DNA from: Bacteroidia bacterium | Lineage (GTDB): Bacteria > Bacteroidota > Bacteroidia > UKL13-3 | Direction of reading: 5' to 3' | DNA: 36,868 nt | Assembly: GCA_018058135.1 (NCBI GenBank) | Contig: JAGPCK010000027.1 | Location: 1-36,868 of the forward strand | Shown here: positions 31,275 to 36,868 of the stretch, piece by piece | Position numbering within the stretch: the first letter of the stretch is position 1 | Layout: every line of letters begins with the position of its first letter | The notes under the pieces: generated by a model | The model's database searches: none | Seen by the model: the letters and a program-made list of their open reading frames with translations, nothing else | What the model was told of the DNA's origin: nothing | Program-made: the position numbers and the translations under genes

Positions 31275-33140
31275 ATGTTTAAGGAATATGATATAATTGT
31301 TGTTGGGGCGGGGCATGCCGGCTGTGAGGCCGCTGCGGCTGGCGCCAACCTAGGCTCTTCTGTGTTACTAATCACTATGGATATGGGTAAAATAGCCCAA
31401 ATGTCATGCAACCCCGCAATGGGTGGTGTAGCTAAAGGGCAGATTATCAGAGAGATAGATGCAATTGGCGGATACTCAGGCATTGTGAGCGACAAGAGTA
31501 CCATTCAGTTTAGAATGTTGAACAAATCGAAAGGCCCTGCCATGTGGAGCCCCAGAAGTCAGAATGATAGAACGCTCTTTAGTGCATACTGGAGAGAGCT
31601 ACTGGAAAAAACACCCAACATAGATTTCTGGCAAGATTCGGTAAAGGAGGTAATTCTAATAAATGGAAAAGCTGTAGGTGTAAAAACCGCTATGGGCCAA
31701 ACCATCCATTCCAAATCGGTAATCCTAACAAGCGGAACCTTTCTGAATGGAATCATCCACATTGGTCAAAAACAGTTTGGCGGGGGAAGAATGGGTGATG
31801 CCGCTTCTACCGGAATAACAGAACAATTGGTTGGGTTGGGTTTTGAATGCGGTCGGATGAAAACCGGAACTCCTCCACGTGTTGATGGGAGAAGTTTAGA
31901 CTATTCCAAAATGGAAGAACAGCTGGGTGACGAGCAGCCATCAAAGTTTTCCTATAGCGACCAGACAACCCCACCAAAGGTTCAGCGTTCCTGTTGGATA
32001 ACCTACACCAATGAACAGGTACACGAAACCCTAAGAACTGGTTTCGATGAATCACCCATGTATGCCGGAAGAATTCAAGGTTTGGGGCCACGGTACTGTC
32101 CCTCTATTGAAGACAAGATTAACCGTTTTGCTGAGCGTGACAGACACCAGATTTTTGTAGAACCGGAAGGTTGGAACACTGTTGAAATATATGTAAACGG
32201 ATTTTCCACTTCACTGCCCGACCATATACAGGTAAAAGCACTCCGACAAATTCCTGGCTTTGAGAACGCCAAAATATTCAGACCGGGTTACGCCATTGAA
32301 TACGATTTCTTTCCACCCACACAACTAAAACAGTCTTTAGAAACCAAAAGAGTAGAAAACCTGTTCTTTGCGGGACAAATAAACGGAACAACTGGTTATG
32401 AAGAAGCTGCTTGTCAGGGACTTATGGCAGGTATAAATGCACACCAAAAGGTTAACTCTTTGGATATCTTTATTTTAAGTCGCTCGGAAGCTTACATAGG
32501 TGTATTAATTGATGATTTGGTAAACAAAGGAACCGATGAGCCCTACCGTATGTTTACTTCCCGAGCTGAGTATAGGATATTGTTAAGGCAGGATAATGCT
32601 GATGTGAGATTAACAGAAAAAAGCTATAAACTGGGGCTAGCAAAACAAGACAGGTTTGATGCTGTGCAGAAAAAGATAGCACAAACCGAAAAGCTGTTGA
32701 AATACATACGCAAAACCGGTGTCACTCCTGAAGAGGCTAATCCGGTATTGGAACCATTAAATTCAGCACCCATCAACCAACAAGTAAAAATAAATACACT
32801 CCTTTCAAGACCAATGGTTGGAATAGAAGAATTAGAGTCGGAAATTACATCAATAAAAGAAGAGTTGAAGAACTATACTCAGGAAGAAAAACTCCAAGCT
32901 GAAATTTTGATCAAATACGAAGGTTATCTGGATAAAGAGAAAGAGCAGGCAGAGAAAGTTACCCGCCTCGAGAATATGCGTATACCCGACACCGCTGATT
33001 TCAGCAAGATCAGCTCACTTTCTGCGGAATCAAGAGAAAAGCTGAATAAGATAAAACCCGCTACAGTAGGACAGGCAAGCAGAATCAGCGGAGTTTCACC
33101 TGCTGATATTTCTGTGTTGTTAGTTCATTTCGGTAGGTAA
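31275..33140 (+). CDS. mnmG: tRNA uridine-5-carboxymethylaminomethyl modification enzyme MnmG
   Basis: A 621-residue flavoprotein that, with MnmE, builds the cmnm5 group on U34 of tRNAs. The N-terminal FAD site is DIIVVGAGHAGCEAA, followed by MSCNPAMGGVAKGQI, RTLFSAYWRELLE, GRMGDAASTGIT, and RMKTGTPPRVDGRSLDY. The C-terminal GVSPADISVLLVHFG binds MnmE/tRNA. I moved the start to the ATG at 31275, which gives the family N-terminus; a TTG frame upstream would read through parS site 2 and the promoter. Length is normal. In many bacteria mnmG (gidA) lies near the origin with parAB and parS, consistent with the two sites here. Confidence 0.97.
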   Translation: MFKEYDIIVVGAGHAGCEAAAAGANLGSSVLLITMDMGKIAQMSCNPAMGGVAKGQIIREIDAIGGYSGIVSDKSTIQFRMLNKSKGPAMWSPRSQNDRTLFSAYWRELLEKTPNIDFWQDSVKEVILINGKAVGVKTAMGQTIHSKSVILTSGTFLNGIIHIGQKQFGGGRMGDAASTGITEQLVGLGFECGRMKTGTPPRVDGRSLDYSKMEEQLGDEQPSKFSYSDQTTPPKVQRSCWITYTNEQVHETLRTGFDESPMYAGRIQGLGPRYCPSIEDKINRFAERDRHQIFVEPEGWNTVEIYVNGFSTSLPDHIQVKALRQIPGFENAKIFRPGYAIEYDFFPPTQLKQSLETKRVENLFFAGQINGTTGYEEAACQGLMAGINAHQKVNSLDIFILSRSEAYIGVLIDDLVNKGTDEPYRMFTSRAEYRILLRQDNADVRLTEKSYKLGLAKQDRFDAVQKKIAQTEKLLKYIRKTGVTPEEANPVLEPLNSAPINQQVKINTLLSRPMVGIEELESEITSIKEELKNYTQEEKLQAEILIKYEGYLDKEKEQAEKVTRLENMRIPDTADFSKISSLSAESREKLNKIKPATVGQASRISGVSPADISVLLVHFGR

Positions 33141-33160
33141 AATAGTATTTTCGCAACACC

Positions 33161-34048
33161 ATGAGCAATGAAACATTACAATTTTGCCCGGCCTGCAATC
33201 ATTCTTCCTTTACACAACTCTACACCTGCAAAGACTTTGTCGCCTCAGGAGAATTATTTGAGTTGGTGCGCTGCGGCAGTTGCCGACTGGTTTTTACCAA
33301 CCCCAGACCCGACACAAAAAGTATAGGCCGGTATTACCAAACAGAAAACTATGTGTCGCATGCCGGAAGTAAGAAGGGCCTTATTTACCTCATTTATGAT
33401 GTGGTCAGAAACATCAGCCTGAGGAAGAAAAAAGAAGTAATTGAACAGTATAATGCAGGTGGAAGGTTGCTGGACGTAGGGTGCGGGCTTGGGTACTTTC
33501 TGAACCACATGGTAAAGGGTGGTTGGGATGCCAAGGGACTTGATGTGTCTGAAGAAGCAAGAAATTTTGTGTCCGAATCTTTCGGGTTAAATGTGTTACC
33601 GGAAGAAGAATTAGATAACCTGCCGCCCGCCTCATTCGATGTAATTACCATGTGGCACGTTTTAGAGCATGTGCACTTGCTGCAGGCACGAGTGACGTTA
33701 TTAAAAACATTACTCAAAAAGGACGGAACACTGTTTATTGCAGTACCTAATTCTGATGCCTGGGAAGTGGGTTTTTACAAAGAGTTTTGGGATGGTTTTG
33801 ATGTTCCCAGACACTTGTACCATTTCAACCACACCTCCATTGAAAAACTAATGGAAATCTGTGGACTAAAAGTAATGGCTAAAAAACCCATGATTTTTGA
33901 TTCTTATTACATCTCCTGGCGAAGTGAAATTCACAAAAAAAATCCTCTTGGTTTCTTCAGGGCCATGATTCTGGGGCAGATATCCAACTGGAAAGCCAAA
34001 AGAAATAAAGACTATTCAAGCGTTTTGTACGTAATAAAACATGCTTAA
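33161..34048 (+). CDS. Class I SAM-dependent methyltransferase with zinc ribbon
   Basis: A 295-residue protein. Residues about 8-48 carry a zinc-ribbon-like CPAC...CGSC pair (FCPACNHSSF, VRCGSCRLVF), followed by a class I methyltransferase: motif I GGRLLDVGCGLGYFL, DAKGLDVSEEA, the FDVITMWHVLEHV segment and a C-terminal helix. Similar proteins methylate sugars or small molecules in glycan or natural-product pathways; the substrate is not known. The start ATG is 20 nt after mnmG, and its end overlaps the next gene by 8 nt, so all three probably share a transcript. Confidence 0.8.
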   Translation: MSNETLQFCPACNHSSFTQLYTCKDFVASGELFELVRCGSCRLVFTNPRPDTKSIGRYYQTENYVSHAGSKKGLIYLIYDVVRNISLRKKKEVIEQYNAGGRLLDVGCGLGYFLNHMVKGGWDAKGLDVSEEARNFVSESFGLNVLPEEELDNLPPASFDVITMWHVLEHVHLLQARVTLLKTLLKKDGTLFIAVPNSDAWEVGFYKEFWDGFDVPRHLYHFNHTSIEKLMEICGLKVMAKKPMIFDSYYISWRSEIHKKNPLGFFRAMILGQISNWKAKRNKDYSSVLYVIKHA

Positions 34049-35624
34049 CAGGACTCTATTCTTACTTTTTATCTGCTTTGCTTGTTCCTGTGCCAATATT
34101 GTTCAACCTTCAGGAGGAGCTGTAGATACTGTGCCTCCCGCTATTGTTCGTGAAAATCCGGGCAACAACACTACCTCTTTTTCCGGAAGAACAATTGAGT
34201 TGTGCTTTGATGAGTACGTTCAAATTAAAGAAGCACAAAAAAATATAATTATTTCTCCGCCACTGGAGAAAACCCCGGAAATAAAAGCAACTGGTAAATG
34301 CATAAACATCACTTTTGAAGAGGGTACATTACAAAGCAATACAACGTATACCTTACAGTTTTTGGGTGCAATTGCCGATATACATGAAGGGGCGGTTTTG
34401 GGGAATTATGTGTTCACTTTTTCAACTGGAAACATACTTGATACATTATCCATAAACGGAGTGATTTCAAATGCACTTACATTGAAAAAAATGAGTGGTT
34501 ATAGTGTGGGGCTATATAAAGAGTACAATGATTCTTCTGCATTTAATACCAAGCCTGATTATTTAGGTCTTACCAACCAATTGGGTGTTTACCGTATAAA
34601 AGGTATTGGGGTTGGGGCCTATCGTTTGGTTGCTTTTGAAGACAAAAATAATAACCGTAGATTAGACGTAGGGGAGGAGGTTGCTTTTTCTCCTTCAGCA
34701 CACACCGGAAAAGATACCGTACAAAACGTGAAACTGCATAGTTTCACTCAACCACTGTACACACCTGGTAAGCTCATTGACACCATACACTCTGCTAAAA
34801 ATCAGTTTGAACTGGTATTCTTTGAGCCCGAATACACCCCTATAGTTGAAAGTAAAAACACCTTCAGCTACCACAGAATTAATGATAAGTACGATACGTT
34901 GATAGTTCAGTTTATAGGTGATACTTCTTCTTTCGGAAATAGGGAGTTTAAATACACCATAGGAAACAAAACCAACTCCTTATCCTTGAACGCCAGTAAA
35001 AACAACATTCCACCGCTTCAGATAGAAAATATAACAAAAGACTATTTACCGGGAGATACTTGCTGGCTCATTACGTCAAATGCTATTAAAACTATAAAAA
35101 TTGATAGTATCAGATTTCAAATAGATACCTCTTTATATCTACCCTCAGTTCTTTGGAATTCTGGCAGCAACCGAATAGGTCTTCTGATAAAAAAGGAACT
35201 CATAACTGGCACATTGTTAAAGATTAAGTTGGGTGGTTATTCAATAACGGATGTATATGGAAACACATCTAAACCACTGGACTTCTTTATAACTGTATCA
35301 AAAGACATTGATTTTGGCGGAGTACAATTTATACTTAAGAACGCTGCTAAGAAAAATGGCCTGCTACAATTATTGGACAGTAAAGGGGGGATTTCTTATA
35401 GTATTCCTGTTCAGGAACAGAAAGAAATAGTAATTAACAAAATCATACCTGGTTCATATACAGTGAGGTGGGTAGATGATATAAATAAAAATGGGCGTTG
35501 GGATGCAGGAAATATCATTTCCTGGAAACAGCCCGAAAGAGTCTTTTACTTATCAACACCGCTCGAATTGCGTCCCGACTGGTTTATTGAAGGTAATGTG
35601 ATTGATGTTGATGCTTTTAAATAG
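34041..35624 (+). CDS. Ig-like (Big_5) domain lipoprotein
   Basis: A 527-residue lipoprotein: signal peptide with lipobox FACSC (Cys near residue 17), then CANIVQPSGGAVDTVPPAIV, the opening of the Big_5 Ig-like domain that runs to about residue 130 (ENPGNNTTSFSGRTIELCFDE, TFSTG). The middle has an EF-hand-like DKNNNRRLDVGEE and the C-terminus DINKNGRWDAGN, calcium-binding-type loops. Such proteins are conserved in Bacteroidota beside core genes and are probably envelope-located; their role is unknown. The start overlaps the methyltransferase by 8 nt. Confidence 0.8.
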   Translation: MLNRTLFLLFICFACSCANIVQPSGGAVDTVPPAIVRENPGNNTTSFSGRTIELCFDEYVQIKEAQKNIIISPPLEKTPEIKATGKCINITFEEGTLQSNTTYTLQFLGAIADIHEGAVLGNYVFTFSTGNILDTLSINGVISNALTLKKMSGYSVGLYKEYNDSSAFNTKPDYLGLTNQLGVYRIKGIGVGAYRLVAFEDKNNNRRLDVGEEVAFSPSAHTGKDTVQNVKLHSFTQPLYTPGKLIDTIHSAKNQFELVFFEPEYTPIVESKNTFSYHRINDKYDTLIVQFIGDTSSFGNREFKYTIGNKTNSLSLNASKNNIPPLQIENITKDYLPGDTCWLITSNAIKTIKIDSIRFQIDTSLYLPSVLWNSGSNRIGLLIKKELITGTLLKIKLGGYSITDVYGNTSKPLDFFITVSKDIDFGGVQFILKNAAKKNGLLQLLDSKGGISYSIPVQEQKEIVINKIIPGSYTVRWVDDINKNGRWDAGNIISWKQPERVFYLSTPLELRPDWFIEGNVIDVDAFK

Positions 35625-36050
35625 GCTATCACTTCCTTCTCTTCCCTGTTTATAAATGTTAACTACTTCCGTTTATGTATCCTTTAGTAGTCAAAACCTG
35701 ATGTGCATAAACTTGAACTGGGTATTACTTTTAACAACTCCCCACTTACCTACATTACATCAACATAAAATCAATGTGTTCTTTACCCCCATTTACCTGT
35801 TAATTGAGTAAATTCGTGTATGTGTATAACCTGATACCACTCTGATTTTAAGAGTAATTTTGTGTGGAGAGTGTGTGTACTTAATACTAACAACCAATAA
35901 AACATCACACCTTGAAATAAGATATCCGCACAATTAACACACTATATAATAACTAATATAATTATTTAAAACCTTTTAATGTTTAGCTGACTAAAAAGTA
36001 AACTGAAGATTAAGCGGGAAGTAATAACTTTGAACATTGAAAATTTAGAA
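35625..36050. other. 426-nt AT-rich gap with two DnaA boxes (possible origin or regulatory region)
   Basis: No gene or RNA is recognised. It contains two perfect DnaA boxes, both in the same orientation (TGTGCATAA at 35702-35710 and TGTGTATAA at 35821-35829), and one with a single mismatch (TGTTTATAA, 35648-35656). An AT-rich run follows at 35940-35975. TAATTTTG (35855-35862) is an orphan promoter-like box. The pheS promoter is at 36025-36032. The rest has no structure I can identify. Confidence 0.35.
36025..36032 (+). promoter_or_regulatory. pheS promoter -7 box
   Basis: TAACTTTG matches TAnnTTTG exactly, 18 nt before the pheS ATG. The in-frame TTG at 36030 lies inside the box, so it is unlikely to be the start. 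Confidence 0.6.
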
Positions 36051-36868
36051 ATGCTCGAGAGAATAAAAAATTTAGGAAAAGAAATAGAAGAAAAAGCGAT
36101 TGAAAATCAAAAGGCGCTTGAAGAATTCAGAATTCACTACCTGGGAAGAAAAGGGGTATTGGCTGAATTGTTTGAATCATTTAAACTTGCTGCAAACGAG
36201 GAAAAGAAACAAATAGGCAAAGAACTAAACGAACTAAAACAAAAGATACAGGAAAAATACGATACCCTGGTTGAAAAACTATCCGTTACTGAAATAAACA
36301 TCAATAATGAACAAGATTTAAGTTTACCTGCACAACCACTGGCTAAAGGGAGCAGGCACCCATTGTCATTGATTCAAAATGAACTTATAAGTACTTTTAT
36401 GAAACTGGGTTTTTCCATAGCAGATGGCCCGGAAATAGAAGACGACTGGCATAATTTCTCAGCACTTAATTTTCCTGAAAATCATCCGGCAAGGGACATG
36501 CAGGATACCTTTTTTGTAGAGAAAGAAATCGCTTTAAGAACACACACAACCTCGGTTCAGGTCAGACTACTAGAAAAAAAATCTCCCCCCATAAAAGTAA
36601 TTATGCCTGGCAGAGTTTACCGTAATGAAGCAATAACAGCCCGGGCAAATTGTTTTTTCCATCAGATAGATGGAGTTTATATTGACCGAAATGTGTCTTT
36701 TGCCGATTTGAAACAGACCATGTACTATTTTGTGCAGGAGCTGTTTGGTAAAGAAGTAAAGATTCGTTTCAGACCTAGTTATTTTCCTTTTACCGAACCT
36801 AGTGCAGAAATGGATATTGATTGTCGCATTTGCAAGGGAAAGGGCTGTAACGTATGTAAATACAGCGG
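36051..36868 (+). CDS. pheS: Phenylalanine-tRNA ligase alpha subunit, 5' part (cut by window end)
   Basis: About 272 codons are visible without a stop. The N-terminal coiled coil (IKNLGKEIEEKAIENQKAL) binds tRNA, and LGRKGVLAELFESF is typical. The class II core follows: GSRHPLSLIQNEL, FSIADGPEIEDDWHNFSALN, ENHPARDMQDTFFV, RTHTTSVQVR (motif 2 neighbourhood), and RVYRNEAITARANCFFHQ. The end has the CRICKGKGCNVCKYSG zinc-cluster insertion seen in Bacteroidota PheS. With PheT (beyond the window or elsewhere) it charges tRNA-Phe. The ATG at 36051 is chosen from the promoter and family N-termini. The remaining C-terminal part is outside the window. Confidence 0.95.
   Translation, partial: MLERIKNLGKEIEEKAIENQKALEEFRIHYLGRKGVLAELFESFKLAANEEKKQIGKELNELKQKIQEKYDTLVEKLSVTEININNEQDLSLPAQPLAKGSRHPLSLIQNELISTFMKLGFSIADGPEIEDDWHNFSALNFPENHPARDMQDTFFVEKEIALRTHTTSVQVRLLEKKSPPIKVIMPGRVYRNEAITARANCFFHQIDGVYIDRNVSFADLKQTMYYFVQELFGKEVKIRFRPSYFPFTEPSAEMDIDCRICKGKGCNVCKYS

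Noticed and set aside
19655..31890. Other CACGTG palindromes (for example near 19665, 16891, 17531 and 31878)
   Set aside because: Only the 6-bp core is present; flanking parS positions do not match and all lie within genes.

Overview
The window looks like a chromosomal segment of a member of the Bacteroidota. The evidence is a gliding/type IX secretion C-terminal sorting domain (29197-30969), a PorP/SprF-like outer-membrane protein (4155-5018), lipoproteins with an acidic stretch after the lipid cysteine, a BshA bacillithiol enzyme, a PheS with the zinc-cluster insertion typical of the phylum, and TAnnTTTG promoter -7 boxes with almost no Shine-Dalgarno sequences. I cannot place it more finely than phylum.

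Region 1 (1 to about 9150) is accessory. It holds about a dozen small, unrelated genes, all on the + strand, separated by structured intergenic sequences. Two of these (1190-1321 and 5040-5158) have the layout of integron attC sites: outer TAAC...GTTA boxes, paired inner arms and an extrahelical offset. A third (6468-6677) is longer but has the same layout, and several others are partial. A composite repeat (174 nt, complete at 1-174 and 2633-2806, partial at three more places) ends exactly at a GTTA core. I read the region as an integron gene-cassette array, or an integrase-less cluster of attC sites, since no integrase is visible. Cargo: phosphotransferase, GNAT acetyltransferase, repeat-containing exported protein, secreted lipase plus PorP/SprF-like protein, a truncated DUF3788 gene, a surface lipoprotein, MmcQ/YjbR, a DUF6855-like protein, an orphan HepT-like protein, a VOC protein, an SRPBCC protein and a DUF1801 protein.

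Region 2 (9363-13660) is a tightly overlapping four-gene operon: a DUF2805 (TIGR03643) small protein and three different photolyase/cryptochrome-family proteins. Each photolyase-like protein departs from the textbook form: one seems circularly permuted, one lacks the FAD-proximal tryptophan motif, and one comes from the iron-sulfur family but lacks the expected cysteines. The operon ends at a strong bidirectional terminator. This operon and the cassette array are the best candidates for undescribed biology.

Region 3 (13730-30969) is mostly core or conserved: DUF2911 protein, an amidohydrolase-like exported protein without its metal motif, a mutL-rhomboid-rhomboid-endonuclease/phosphatase operon on the minus strand, a GH3/beta-lactamase fusion, bshA, an RsuA/RluB pseudouridine synthase with a long basic repetitive N-terminus, a pair of M16 peptidase subunits, and a large T9SS cargo protein.

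Region 4 (30970-36868) has mnmG flanked by two perfect 16-bp parS sites, one only 7 nt before the mnmG start codon, followed by a methyltransferase, an Ig-like lipoprotein, an AT-rich 426-nt intergenic stretch with two perfect DnaA boxes, and the 5' part of pheS running off the window. The parS sites suggest this part of the chromosome lies in the origin domain.
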